Part shown: piece after piece, positions 36,069 through 44,720 of the stretch
Numbering within the stretch: the first letter of the stretch is position 1
Layout: each line of letters begins with the position of its first letter
Origin: Methylobacterium oryzihabitans
GTDB taxonomy: Bacteria; Pseudomonadota; Alphaproteobacteria; Rhizobiales; Beijerinckiaceae
Length of the DNA: 64,000 nucleotides
NCBI RefSeq assembly: GCF_004004555.2
Contig: NZ_SACP01000028.1
Location: 1-64,000, forward strand
Direction: 5' to 3'
Program-made: the position numbers and the translations under genes
Notes under the pieces: model-generated
Seen by the model: the letters and a program-made list of their open reading frames with translations, nothing else
Database searches by the model: none
What the model was told of the DNA's origin: nothing

Positions 36069-37271
36069 TCAGCCGGCCAGGATCCGCTCCGCGGCCTCGC
36101 CGAGGACGCGGAGGCCCTGCACGAGATCCTCCTCGCGGGTGTCCTCGGCCCAGTGGTGGCTGACCCCGCCGATCGAGGGCACGAACAGCATCGCGGCTGG
36201 CATGATGCGGGCGAGGTTCTGGGCGTCGTGGCCGGCGCCCGAGGGCAGGGCCTGCCAGTTGCCGGGGCAGATCGCCTCGGCCGCCCCGGACAGGGCCCGC
36301 ATCAGGTCCGGATCGCACAGGGCGGGCGTGGCGCGCGACACCGCCTCCAGCCGGGCGGTGCAGCGCTCGCGCCGGTTGCTCTCCCGCACCAGCGCCCGCA
36401 GGCCGGCCTCCATCCGCTCCAGCACCGGCACCGCGACGTCGCGGAACTGGAACAGGATCTCGGCCCGGCCCGGGATGATGCTCGCCGCCCCCGGATCGAG
36501 GACGATGCGCCCGGTGGTCCAGGTACTGGCCTCGCCGCACAGGCGCGGAAACTCCCGGTCGATCGCCGCGAGCAGCCGCACGGCGGCGAGGCCGGCGTCG
36601 CGCCGCTCGGCCATGGTGGTGCCGCCGGCATGGTCCTGCCCGCCCTCGATCACGATGCGCCACTGCCAGATCGCCACGATGCCGGTGACGATGCCGACCG
36701 CGTGGCCGGCGCCCTCCAGCCGCGTCCCCTGCTCGATGTGCATCTCGAGGAAGCCGCGGTAGCGGGCGGGATCGAGGCGCAGGCGCGGCAGGCCCGCGAG
36801 GCCCGCCGCCGCCAGGGCGTCGCGCAGGGGCGTGCCGTCGTGGCTGTTGCGGCCGGCATCGATCTCGGCCTCGGCGAGGTCGCCGATCGCCGAGCGGCTG
36901 CCGAGGAAGCCGACGTCGAAATGCCCCTCCTCGTCGGCGAAGGCGACGACGTCGACCGGCAGCCCGGCCCGGGCGAGGGCGAGGCCCGCGACGACGCCGA
37001 GCGCCCCGTCGAGCCAGCCGGCCTCGTTCTGGGTCTCGATGTGGCTGCCGACCAGCAGGTGCGGACCCGGCCCGGGATGGCGCCCGAGCACGGTGCCGAC
37101 CCCGTCGATCGACGGGTCGAGGCCGCATTCCGCCATCCGGTCCATCAGCCAGCGCCGGGATTCCATGTCCTGCGGCGAGTAGGTCGGGCGATGCACGCCG
37201 GTGCGGAAGCGGCCGATCTCGCGCAGGGCGTGGAGATCCCGGAGAAAGGCGGCGGCGTCGATGGCGGGCAT
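36069..37271 (-). CDS. Zn-dependent M20 amidohydrolase (allantoate/N-carbamoyl-amino-acid type)
   Basis: A 400-residue M20-family hydrolase. Metal ligands: H77 in GSHIETQ, D88 in DGALGVVAG, E114-E115 in ADEEGHF, His in FLEMHIEQG, and a C-terminal His in GVSHHWAED. It should cleave an N-carbamoyl or ureido group (allantoate or N-carbamoyl-L-amino acids). No ureide genes are adjacent, so the substrate is open. ATG 37271 chosen; the open frame runs upstream into decayed sequence. Confidence 0.92.
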   Translation of the reverse strand: MPAIDAAAFLRDLHALREIGRFRTGVHRPTYSPQDMESRRWLMDRMAECGLDPSIDGVGTVLGRHPGPGPHLLVGSHIETQNEAGWLDGALGVVAGLALARAGLPVDVVAFADEEGHFDVGFLGSRSAIGDLAEAEIDAGRNSHDGTPLRDALAAAGLAGLPRLRLDPARYRGFLEMHIEQGTRLEGAGHAVGIVTGIVAIWQWRIVIEGGQDHAGGTTMAERRDAGLAAVRLLAAIDREFPRLCGEASTWTTGRIVLDPGAASIIPGRAEILFQFRDVAVPVLERMEAGLRALVRESNRRERCTARLEAVSRATPALCDPDLMRALSGAAEAICPGNWQALPSGAGHDAQNLARIMPAAMLFVPSIGGVSHHWAEDTREEDLVQGLRVLGEAAERILAG

Positions 37272-37813
37272 GGTGCGTAACCGGGCTTTGTCGAGGAAGG
37301 GCAGGAGGTTAGCCGCCCCTGGAGCCTCGGTTCGTAGCATGGTCGGAACCGGCGGCGGAAGGCCGCCGGCCGCCCGCGTCCGGTGCGCGGCCTCGCGGCG
37401 GAAATGCGCGATCGTCGCCTGCAGCCGCTCGCCGGCCGAGCGCGCCGCGGCCGCGGTGTCGTCCGACAGCGTGCCGATCCCGGCCGCCGCCCGGCTGCGC
37501 TCGGGCCAGCTTGCGGACCTCGAGCCGTGTCCAGGCCGCCGAACGGCCCGAAGGGCAATCCAGTCGAACGATACGCAACCGCGTCACAGGACGAGAGTCC
37601 CCGACATCGCTGCCCTGGCCATGAGGATCGCAGGAAGAAGTCTCGGTGACCTTCGAGGGGCAGTGCCGGCTCTATCGGAAGACTTGTCTGCCTTCCTCGA
37701 TAAAATCTCTGGTTGTAAAAATCGCCTTTCGCCGGAGGCGGGCCTCCGCCGGTCGCGGCGGCCTCCGGCGGGTCGAGACCGGCGCGCGCCGGCGGCAAAC
37801 CGACCTTGATGGC
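37272..37813 (-). pseudogene. Decayed stretch, possible chemoreceptor tail remnant
   Basis: No intact gene. On the minus strand in frame with the M20 gene, 37341-37530 encodes GIGTLSDDTAAAARSAGERL followed by QATIAHFRREAAHR, reminiscent of the C-terminal end of a methyl-accepting chemotaxis protein, but nothing matching lies further upstream. The segment 37560-37740 is less GC-rich than its surroundings and shows no open frame of note. I treat it as possible debris; confidence is low. Confidence 0.25.
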
Positions 37814-37989
37814 TGACGATACGAGGTCCGGACGATTCGTTCCCGTCATCGTATCGTCAGCCCGCGCGGTGGAGCCGGAGGCTTCACAGGCGTGAGCGAA
37901 GCCGGAATCCGCGTCGCGCCCGCGCCCGCTTGCGGTCGCCTGAAGCGATTCCGCAGGAACCGCCGGGCGATCATTCGGATTCCGCATGA
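37814..37989 (+). repeat. Family A dispersed palindromic element, copy A3
   Basis: A divergent copy: TGACGATACGAGG start with hairpin GACGATACG/CGTATCGTC, then GCCCGCGCGGTGGAGCCGGA, GGCGTGAGCGAAGCCGGAAT, and a long variable middle to the terminus CCGCATGA. It is not next to a recognisable gene end. Longer than other copies by about 24 bases. Confidence 0.7.
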
Positions 37990-38197
37990 CGGGCCGAGCG
38001 CCGCCGGGCAAGGCGGGGCGTCTCCTTCGGACCGGAGCACTCCCGCAGTCGTCGCCATGACTATCGGGATTGCGAAATGCCTATCAATATTGCGCATATA
38101 CTCGACGGCGACACGATCAATTCAACCTTCGCATTGCAGATCGACGCGAAATTTGCTACTCCCGGTTGCCGCAGCAGTTTTTGGGAAACACCTCGTC

Positions 38198-38572
38198 GTG
38201 ACGAGTACCCTCTTGGCCAATCCGGTGTCCCTGCCCATCGAGCCGTCGCTCGGCTGCCTCCTGAGCAGCCCGGCGGACGGGTGCGGCCGCGGCACGCCGT
38301 CCGTCGCTTCCTCGGACGGGGGACCCGGCGGCCGCCATCCGGGGCGGGCGATCCGGGGCCGGCACATCCGCGCCGCCCGCGGGCTGCTCGACTGGTCGAT
38401 GCACGATCTGGCCCACGCGAGCGGCCTGTCGCTCTCGACGATCCGCCGCCTGGAGAACGACGAGGTGGTGCCGGAAACCTCGCGCAGCCACGGCACCGCC
38501 GTCGCGGCCCTGCGCCGTGCCGGCATCGAGTTCGCGCTGGTTCACCACACCGTCGCGATCTACTGCGTGTGA
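38198..38572 (+). CDS. Small XRE-type helix-turn-helix protein
   Basis: A 124-residue protein if started at GTG 38198; the frame is open from ATG 38057. The HTH is in the C-terminal half: RGRHIRAARGLLDWSMHDLA, ASGLSLSTIRRLENDEVVP, VAALRRAGIEFALVHH. Methylobacterium genomes have many such small XRE proteins that end with a predicted beta hairpin. The N-terminal 45 residues are not conserved-looking. The stop TGA is the first TGA of the family A element. Function as a DNA-binding regulator is inferred. Confidence 0.6.
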   Translation: MTSTLLANPVSLPIEPSLGCLLSSPADGCGRGTPSVASSDGGPGGRHPGRAIRGRHIRAARGLLDWSMHDLAHASGLSLSTIRRLENDEVVPETSRSHGTAVAALRRAGIEFALVHHTVAIYCV

Positions 38573-38721
38573 TACGGAATCCGGAAGATTGCTTCCGGAT
38601 TCCGTATCATCAGCCCGCGCGGCGCAGAGCAAAGCTCTGCGCGCACCTGAGCGGAGTCGATTTCCGCATCGCGAAGCGATCCCGCAAGGGATCGCCGAGC
38701 GATCAATCGGAAATCGTATGA
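38570..38721 (+). repeat. Family A dispersed palindromic element, copy A4
   Basis: A full 152-base copy: TGATACGGAATCCGGAAG hairpin closing TTCCGTATCA, GCCCGCGCGGCGCAGAGC and GCTCTGCGC hairpin, ACCTGAGCGGAGTCGATTT, CGCATCGCGAAGCGATCC, GATCGCCGAGCGATCAATC and right end CGTATGA. Its initial TGA (38570-38572) is the stop codon of the small XRE gene. It joins directly to copy A5. Confidence 0.88.
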
Positions 38722-38800
38722 TCCTGCTTCCGATCGATCGCTTCGGGCGATTCCTGCGGGATCGCCGTGAAACCGCCTCGCGAGGCGATGATCGGTATCA
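38722..38800 (-). repeat. Family A partial element, copy A5 (reverse)
   Basis: On the minus strand, TGATACCGATCATCGCCTCG runs into GGCGATCCCGCAGGAATCGC and CGAAGCGATCGATCGG, matching the right half of family A. Its terminal TGA (38798-38800) is the stop codon of the minus-strand UdgX-type gene. With A4 it fills the whole gap between the two convergent genes. Confidence 0.7.
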
Positions 38801-40222
38801 CACGGTCAGCGTCCCGGCCGTCGCCCGAACCCGGCGCAGATCGTCCACGAAGGCGACGTAGGCCTCGTCCCGGGCTTCGTCCGGCAGGCGCAGCAGGTAG
38901 GACGGGTGGACGGTGACGAAGCCGCGGAACGGCCGTCCCGGGAACTCGGCCGGCCCGCGGGCGCGGGTGACCGGGATCGGGCGGCCGGTCAGCGCCAGGA
39001 CGGCGGTCGCGCCGAGCGCCACCACGAGCCGCGGCGCCACGAAGGCCAGTTCGCGGTCGAGCCACCAGCGGTAGTGGCTGACCTCGCCGGCGGTCGGGCT
39101 CTGGTGGATGCGGCGCTTGCCGCGCTGCTCGAACTTGAAGTGCTTGACCGCATTGGTGAGGTAGGCGGCGTCGCGGTCGAGGCCGGCCTCGGCCATCGCG
39201 CGGGTCAGCAGGCGACCGGCCGGCCCGACGAAGGGGCGGCCCTGAAGGTCCTCCTGGTCGCCCGGCTGCTCGCCCACGAAGGCGATCGCCGCCCCGACCG
39301 GCCCCTCGCCGAGCACCGCCTGCGTCGCCCCCGGCACCAGCGGCTCGGAGCGGCGGATCACCGCGTTGAGGGCGTCGAGGGAATCCGGCTCCTGCTCCGC
39401 CATCGCGGCAAGTGCCCGGGCCGGGACCCGCTTGGCCGGCAGGACCGGCTCGCGCTCGATCATCGCGGCGACCCGGCCTTGCGCGCCGCGCACCAGCGCG
39501 GGAATCGCCGCCGCCTCCGGCAGGTTGCGCCAGTACTTCTTCGGCATCTCGGCCCGCATCGCCGCCGGGTTGGTGCGGGCCGGGTTGAAGGTGGTGGCGT
39601 AGTAATGGCACCAGCCGTCCTCGAAGGGATCGTCGGCCGGCACGTCCTCGCGCCGCCCCGGCGGACCGAAGACGAGCGCCGCGCCGTCCCAGTGCGCCGA
39701 GCCGTCGGGCGTCAGGATCGACCAGTCGAAGGCGGGAAAGCGCGCGACGAAGAACGGCGCCGCGGCCTCCAGGATGTGGTGGTCGGGCTCGAACCACGCG
39801 GCGAATGTCTCCCGGGCGCCCGCTCCCGGCACCCGGCGGAAGCGCAGGAAGGCATGCATCTTGTGCAGGTCGCGGCCGACCGCCTTGCGCATCCGCAGCA
39901 GCCGGTGGACCAGCGGGTCGCTTGCGACCTCGAGCAGGTGGCGCTCGCCCGCGCCGACCCGCCAGATCAGCCGGTAGAGCAGGGCGTGGCGCTCCGGGTC
40001 GCGGTGGGGCAGCACCGCCGGGACCAGATCGGCGACGGCCCGCGGCAGGCGCAGGGGCGGGCCGCTCTCGTCCCCGGCCGCGCCGAACAGGCCGGGCTCG
40101 CGGGCTTCGGTCCATCCCACGGCCTCGGGCGGCACGCCGGCCGCGATCAGGCTCCGGCAGGCGGCCCGGAAGCCGGCGAGGTCGGCCCCCGGTCCGAGGC
40201 GGACGCTGCGCAGAGGACTCAT
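38798..40222 (-). CDS. UdgX-family uracil-DNA glycosylase with N-terminal DUF4130-like domain
   Basis: A 474-residue two-domain protein. The N-terminal ~250 residues match the putative DNA-metabolism family TIGR03915 (LLYRLIWRVGAGERHLLEVA, MRKAVGRDLHKMHAFLRFR). The C-terminal ~200 are a UdgX-type glycosylase: motif GEQPGDQEDLQGRPFVGPAG (317-336), the KRRIH loop with H373, and the HPSYLLRL motif near 439. In mycobacterial UdgX the equivalent His forms a covalent link to DNA after uracil excision. Followed on the same strand by the radical SAM partner, ten bases upstream. Confidence 0.93.
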   Translation of the reverse strand: MSPLRSVRLGPGADLAGFRAACRSLIAAGVPPEAVGWTEAREPGLFGAAGDESGPPLRLPRAVADLVPAVLPHRDPERHALLYRLIWRVGAGERHLLEVASDPLVHRLLRMRKAVGRDLHKMHAFLRFRRVPGAGARETFAAWFEPDHHILEAAAPFFVARFPAFDWSILTPDGSAHWDGAALVFGPPGRREDVPADDPFEDGWCHYYATTFNPARTNPAAMRAEMPKKYWRNLPEAAAIPALVRGAQGRVAAMIEREPVLPAKRVPARALAAMAEQEPDSLDALNAVIRRSEPLVPGATQAVLGEGPVGAAIAFVGEQPGDQEDLQGRPFVGPAGRLLTRAMAEAGLDRDAAYLTNAVKHFKFEQRGKRRIHQSPTAGEVSHYRWWLDRELAFVAPRLVVALGATAVLALTGRPIPVTRARGPAEFPGRPFRGFVTVHPSYLLRLPDEARDEAYVAFVDDLRRVRATAGTLTV

Positions 40223-40232
40223 TCGAACCGGC

Positions 40233-41465
40233 TCATCCGAACAGGCTGAGCTGCTGCGGCGGCTCGGCGAGGCGGGTGCGCAGATCCAGCCGGTCGCCGA
40301 GGCCGCCCGGGGTGTAGTCGGCGGCGACCAGGAACGGCCGGGCGCGCTTGAGGCCGGAGGTCAGCCGCGCGACGTCGTCGAGGCGCAGCCGCGCGTGGCG
40401 CCGCGCCGCCACGATCCGGTCGACCGCCCGCACCCCGAGCCCCGGCACCCGCAGCAGCAACTCACGGTCGGCGGTGTTCACGTCGACGGGAAACCGCTCG
40501 CGGTGCTTGAGCGCGAAGGCGAGCTTCGGGTCGATGTCGAGGGCGAGCATCCCGCCCTCGGCCGCCTGCGCCACGTCGTCGGGGGTGAACGCATAGTACC
40601 GCAGCAGCCAGTCGGCCTGGTAGAGCCGGTGCTCGCGCTGGAGCGGCGGCGCCTTCAGCGGCAGGATCGCGGTCCCGTCCGGGATCGGACTGAAGGCGGA
40701 ATAATAGACCCGCTTGAGGTCGTGCCGGTCGTAGAGCGCCGCGCTCTTGCGGATCAGCGCCTCGTCGGTGGTGGCGTCGGCCCCGACGATGACCTGGGTC
40801 GACTGCCCGGCCGGCGAGAAGCGGCGGCGCTCCTCCTTCGCCTCGGCGATGCGCTCGCGCATCTGGCCCATCGCGGTCTCGATCGCGGCGCCGTCCTTCT
40901 CGGGGGCAAGGCGCTCCAGGCTGGCCTCGCTCGGCAATTCCAGGTTGATCGACAGCCGGTCGGCGAACAGCCCGGCCTGCTCGATCAGCCACGGGCTCGC
41001 CTCGGGAATGGTCTTGAGGTGGATGTAGCCGCGGAACCCGTGCTTCTGGCGCAGGGTCTTCGCGACCCGGATCATCCGCTCCATGGTGTGGTCGGGCGAG
41101 CGGATGATGCCCGACGAGAGGAACAGCCCCTCGATGGTGTTGCGCTTGTAGAACTCCACCGTGAGGGTCACGACCTCCTCGACGGTGAAGGCCGCGCGCC
41201 GCACGTTGGACGATCGCCGGTTGACGCAATAGGCGCAGTCGAACAGGCAGTAGTTGGTCAGCAGGATCTTGAGCAGCGAGACGCAGCGCCCGTCCGGCGT
41301 GTAGGCGTGGCAGATCCCCGCTCCCGTGGTCGACCCGAGCCCGTCCTTCGCCGCCCGGCGCTTCGGGGCGCCCGAGGAGGCGCAGGAGGCGTCGTACTTG
41401 GCGGCGTCGGCGAGGATGCCGAGTTTTGTCTTCAGCGCGTCGTCCATCGTGACGAGATGCGACAC
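40233..41465 (-). CDS. Putative DNA modification/repair radical SAM protein (UDG-linked)
   Basis: A 410-residue radical SAM protein of the TIGR03916 type. The [4Fe-4S] motif is C73-x3-C77-x2-C80 in NYCLFDCAYC; FLSSGIIRSPDHTMERMIRV and the SAM-binding region follow; the C-terminus has a helix-hairpin-helix DNA-binding element (VNTADRELLLRVPGLGVRAV). The reaction is unknown. It is always paired with the UdgX-type gene in the family, as here. GTG 41465 is chosen because AAAGGG precedes it by five bases; ATG 41447 lacks a ribosome site. Confidence 0.93.
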   Translation of the reverse strand: MSHLVTMDDALKTKLGILADAAKYDASCASSGAPKRRAAKDGLGSTTGAGICHAYTPDGRCVSLLKILLTNYCLFDCAYCVNRRSSNVRRAAFTVEEVVTLTVEFYKRNTIEGLFLSSGIIRSPDHTMERMIRVAKTLRQKHGFRGYIHLKTIPEASPWLIEQAGLFADRLSINLELPSEASLERLAPEKDGAAIETAMGQMRERIAEAKEERRRFSPAGQSTQVIVGADATTDEALIRKSAALYDRHDLKRVYYSAFSPIPDGTAILPLKAPPLQREHRLYQADWLLRYYAFTPDDVAQAAEGGMLALDIDPKLAFALKHRERFPVDVNTADRELLLRVPGLGVRAVDRIVAARRHARLRLDDVARLTSGLKRARPFLVAADYTPGGLGDRLDLRTRLAEPPQQLSLFG

Positions 41466-41619
41466 GTTCGCCCTTTGTTCAAGGCGGCGCAGCGCCGCGT
41501 CGGATGGCTGTGGACGTCCGGGAACCGGGCCGGGACGCCGCCCGTTATCAGCCCGATTGGAAATCTTCTAATGTGCCCGTCCCGCCCTCGCGGCGACGGG
41601 CGAGACGGGAGGCGCCACC

Positions 41620-41832
41620 ATGGCCGACATGACCCAGAACGCGATGTGCCGGAGCTGCCGGTTCTACGACGACCACAAGCTGAACGGCGCCGCCGCGCAG
41701 GGCGACGAGGGCCTGTGCCGGTTCAACCCGCCGGTGAGCCAGCCGGGACCCCAGGATCACGGCCTGTGGCCGGTGGTCTCGGCCGGCGACTGGTGCGGCC
41801 ACTTCTCGCCGGAGATGATGGCGGGCGAGTAA
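41620..41832 (+). CDS. Small four-cysteine protein (70 aa)
   Basis: A 70-residue cytoplasmic protein with four cysteines in an MCRSCRFYDD...GLCRFNPP...GDWCGHF arrangement, suggesting a zinc- or iron-sulfur-binding mini-domain. GGGAGG precedes ATG 41620. No signal peptide. I recognise the pattern as a common small methylobacterial protein but not a function. Confidence 0.8.
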   Translation: MADMTQNAMCRSCRFYDDHKLNGAAAQGDEGLCRFNPPVSQPGPQDHGLWPVVSAGDWCGHFSPEMMAGE

Positions 41833-41944
41833 CCGCGCTCGCAGCGATCCGCGAGGGCCGGCCCCGTGCCGGCCCTTCGCATGTCCGGAACCCCGCCACC
41901 CGCGATACGTTCGCCCGGCACGATTCCTCTTCCGGGCGAGGCTC

Positions 41945-43270
41945 ATGCCGGACGACCTGACCACCCTCTCGCGCCGTTCCCTGATGCTGGCCGGCGGCGC
42001 GACGCTCGCGGGTCTCGGCGGCGCCGCGGCGCAGACGCCCGGGCCGCAGGTGCCGGTCGATACCGGCAAGGTCGAGAACGGCCGGGTGACGTTTCCGAAC
42101 TGGCGCGGCCCCTCCGACCGGCCCGCACCCCCGCCGCCGGCGCCGCTGCCCCCGGGCGAGCGGGTCGGGTTCGCGGTCGTCGGGCTCGGCCGGCTCAGCC
42201 TCGAGGAGATCCTCCCGGCCTTCGGCGAGAGCCGCAAGGCGCGCCCCGTGGCGCTGATGTCGGGCTCGCCCGAGAAGGCCAAGGCGGTGGCGGCGCAGTA
42301 CGGCATCGCCCCCGAGGCGGTCCACGGCTACGACGGCTGGGACGCCCTGGCGCGGAACCCGGCGGTCAAGGCGGTCTACGTCGTCACCCCGAACGCGCTC
42401 CATCGCGACCAGGTTCTCGCCGCCGCCAAGGCCGGCAAGCACGTCCTGTGCGAGAAGCCGATGGCCGCCTCCGCGGCGGAGGCGCGGGCGATGATCGACG
42501 CCTGCGCCCAGGCGAACGTGAAGCTGATGATCGCCTATCGCTGCCAGTACGAGCCGCACAACCGCGAGGTCGTGCGGCTCTACCGCTCGGGCAAGCTCGG
42601 CCGGCCGAAGCTGATCCAGGCGGTCAACGCCCAGACGATGAGCCTGCCGGAGCAGTGGCGGCTGAAGGCGGCCCTCGCCGGCGGCGGGGCGCTGCCCGAC
42701 ATCGGGCTCTACTGCCTCAACGGCGTGCGGGCGCTCACCGGCGAGGAGCCGGTCTCGGTGCAGGCGCAGATCCAATCCCCCGACGACCCGCTCTACCGCG
42801 AGGTCGAGGAGAGCGTCGCGTTCACCCTGCGCTTCCCGTCCGGCGTCATGGCCCAGTGCAGCACCAGCTACGGCGCCCACGAGACCCGCTCGCTGATGAT
42901 CCAGGGCGAGGGCGCGTCGCTGACGCTCCAGAACGCCTTCGCGTACGAGGGCCAGCGCCTGATCCTGAATCACCGCGAGGGCAAGTCGGAGGCGCGCGAG
43001 GAGCGGGCGCTCGCCGTGCGCAACCAGTTCGCCCTCGAACTCGACCACATGGCGACCTGCATCCTGGAGAACCGCCAGCCGCGCACGCCCGGCGAGGAAG
43101 GGCTCCAGGACCAGATCCTGATGGAGGCGATCTACGAGGCCGCCCGCACCGGCGCGACCGTGGCGCTGAAGCCGCCGGAGCGCCCCGCCCGCAGGGACGC
43201 GGGCAGGGAGGGGTCGAAGGGCGACGGCGCCCTCGACGTCACCCGCGGCCCGGAGCCGGAGGAGGGCTGA
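41945..43270 (+). CDS. Exported Gfo/Idh/MocA-type oxidoreductase (Tat substrate)
   Basis: A 441-residue NAD(P)-type sugar-dehydrogenase-fold protein with a twin-arginine signal (LSRRSLMLAGGATLAGL). The Rossmann motif is VGLGRLSLEEILPAF near residue 77, CEKPMAASAAEARA marks the Gfo family catalytic EKP site, and GGALPDIGLYCLN follows. Related to glucose-fructose oxidoreductase, which is also Tat-exported with bound cofactor. Substrate unknown. The 3' end overlaps the convergent exported-protein gene by 32 bases. Confidence 0.92.
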   Translation: MPDDLTTLSRRSLMLAGGATLAGLGGAAAQTPGPQVPVDTGKVENGRVTFPNWRGPSDRPAPPPPAPLPPGERVGFAVVGLGRLSLEEILPAFGESRKARPVALMSGSPEKAKAVAAQYGIAPEAVHGYDGWDALARNPAVKAVYVVTPNALHRDQVLAAAKAGKHVLCEKPMAASAAEARAMIDACAQANVKLMIAYRCQYEPHNREVVRLYRSGKLGRPKLIQAVNAQTMSLPEQWRLKAALAGGGALPDIGLYCLNGVRALTGEEPVSVQAQIQSPDDPLYREVEESVAFTLRFPSGVMAQCSTSYGAHETRSLMIQGEGASLTLQNAFAYEGQRLILNHREGKSEAREERALAVRNQFALELDHMATCILENRQPRTPGEEGLQDQILMEAIYEAARTGATVALKPPERPARRDAGREGSKGDGALDVTRGPEPEEG

Positions 43271-43913
43271 CCGCGGCCGGGTCGGCCTTGGCCGTGCCGG
43301 CCCGCAGGGTGAAGGGCTGCTCGACCCGGGTCGTGCGGCCTGTCGCGGCGTCGGTCAGGATGTAGGCGAGCACGTAGTCGCCGGGAGGCGCACCGTCGAG
43401 GCTCATCGACAGGTTGATGAAGAACTCCCGGTTCTTCGCGTGGGAGACGAGACGGGAATTCAGCAGCCCCTTCTGGCCGGCCAGGACCTTGCCGGCCCGG
43501 TCGAGGATCTCGAAATCCGCCGTGATCCCGAACTCGACCGTGTCGGAACCGACCGGCTTCCAGCCGTAGCCGGCCGGCTCGATGTAGCTCAGCAGCGTCT
43601 CGCCCTGGGTGAAGACCGAGGTCGGGCGCGCGTCGTAGCCGCCGAAGACCTCCGCCTTCTCGCGCACGAACATCGCCCGGCGGGGCTCGAAGGGCAGACG
43701 GGTCCAGACATCGACCACCGCCTGCTCGGCGGCGGCGAGGTCGGCGAGGGTCGGGGCCTTCGCGGCGGCAGCCGGCGCCGGCTCGGCCCGGGCGGCGGGG
43801 GCCTTGCGGGTCCCGGACCAGAAATCGTCGGCGGCCCGGGCCGCCCCGGCGCCGGCGGTGGTGCAGATCAGGGCGGCGGCGGCCAGCCCGGCGAGGCGCG
43901 TCATCATCGTCAT
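43239..43913 (-). CDS. Exported protein of unknown function (224 aa)
   Basis: A 224-residue protein with a signal peptide (MTRLAGLAAAALICTTAGAG then AARAAD) and an Ala/Pro linker, then a globular part with AVVDVWTRLPFEPRRAMFVR, YDARPTSVFTQGETLLSYIE and YVLAYILTDAATGR that looks beta-rich. No family recognised. Its 3' end overlaps the Gfo-type gene. It lies 28 bases downstream of another small exported-protein gene and could be co-transcribed with it. Confidence 0.75.
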   Translation of the reverse strand: MTMMTRLAGLAAAALICTTAGAGAARAADDFWSGTRKAPAARAEPAPAAAAKAPTLADLAAAEQAVVDVWTRLPFEPRRAMFVREKAEVFGGYDARPTSVFTQGETLLSYIEPAGYGWKPVGSDTVEFGITADFEILDRAGKVLAGQKGLLNSRLVSHAKNREFFINLSMSLDGAPPGDYVLAYILTDAATGRTTRVEQPFTLRAGTAKADPAAVSPPPAPGRG

Positions 43914-43941
43914 CGGTCGGTTCTCCTAGGGGGGTTCAGGC

Positions 43942-44430
43942 TCAGTTGATCGGCTTGACGCTGGCCATGATCGCGGCGACCGCGGCCTTGTTGTCGGCGC
44001 GCTCCTCCTCGGAGCCCCACAGCGTCAGCATGACCACCTGATCGCCGCCGCCATCCAGGAACACGAAGTCGACCAGGGTCTTGCCGTTGGCGTCGGTGGT
44101 GTCGAACCGCACCACCTCCCCCTTGGTGCCGCCGAAATCCATCTGCCGCTCCTGCGGCTTGACGTTTGCGTCGATCTTGTTCTCTTTCATCCACTTCTTG
44201 TTGGCGGCGACCATGCGATCGATATTCTTCTTGCCGGCATACTCGACCGAGAAGAAGATGCCGCCGTCGGGCGACTTCGCCGAGTAACCGTACTCGATCT
44301 CGTCGACGTCCCACTTGTCGGGCACCGAGAGGATCACGGCCGGGTTCTTGTCCGGCACCGCGAAGTTGCGGGCCTGCGCCGGGGCGGCCAAAGCCGCGAG
44401 CACCGCCGCACCGAACAGGAAACTCTTCAT
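43942..44430 (-). CDS. Exported small protein (162 aa)
   Basis: A 162-residue exported protein: signal peptide MKSFLFGAAVLAALAAPAQA, then FAVPDKNPAVILSVPDKW, FFSVEYAGKKNIDRMV and DFVFLDGGGDQVVMLTLWGS. It has the look of a small periplasmic stress-type domain (beta-sandwich with PDKW motif). ATG 44430 follows GAGGGG. Function unknown. Confidence 0.8.
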   Translation of the reverse strand: MKSFLFGAAVLAALAAPAQARNFAVPDKNPAVILSVPDKWDVDEIEYGYSAKSPDGGIFFSVEYAGKKNIDRMVAANKKWMKENKIDANVKPQERQMDFGGTKGEVVRFDTTDANGKTLVDFVFLDGGGDQVVMLTLWGSEEERADNKAAVAAIMASVKPIN

Positions 44431-44720
44431 CGTCCATCCCCTCGAAACACGCCGGGCACGAGACGGCGGGCGATCACGTCGTGATGATCGCACCCGCGCC
44501 CGGCGCCGGAAGTCTGCCGTTGCTACGGAACGAGATCGAGGCGTCGGCGCTCGTCTCGGGTTCCGTTGTGCAGGGTCGAGGATTGACAGAAGGTCAAGGC
44601 CGGACAAATCGGCCGTGGTTTTCGGCGCTGGTGCGCCTCGTCTTGCCGGAACTCCCGAAGGTCCTTAACGGGACACCGTCCCCGGTCGATCGAATTGTAC
44701 CGATCGCTCGCGGGACCGGC

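Noticed and set aside
44583..44611. TTGACA promoter on the plus strand
   Set aside because: No suitable -10 hexamer and no plus-strand gene follows.
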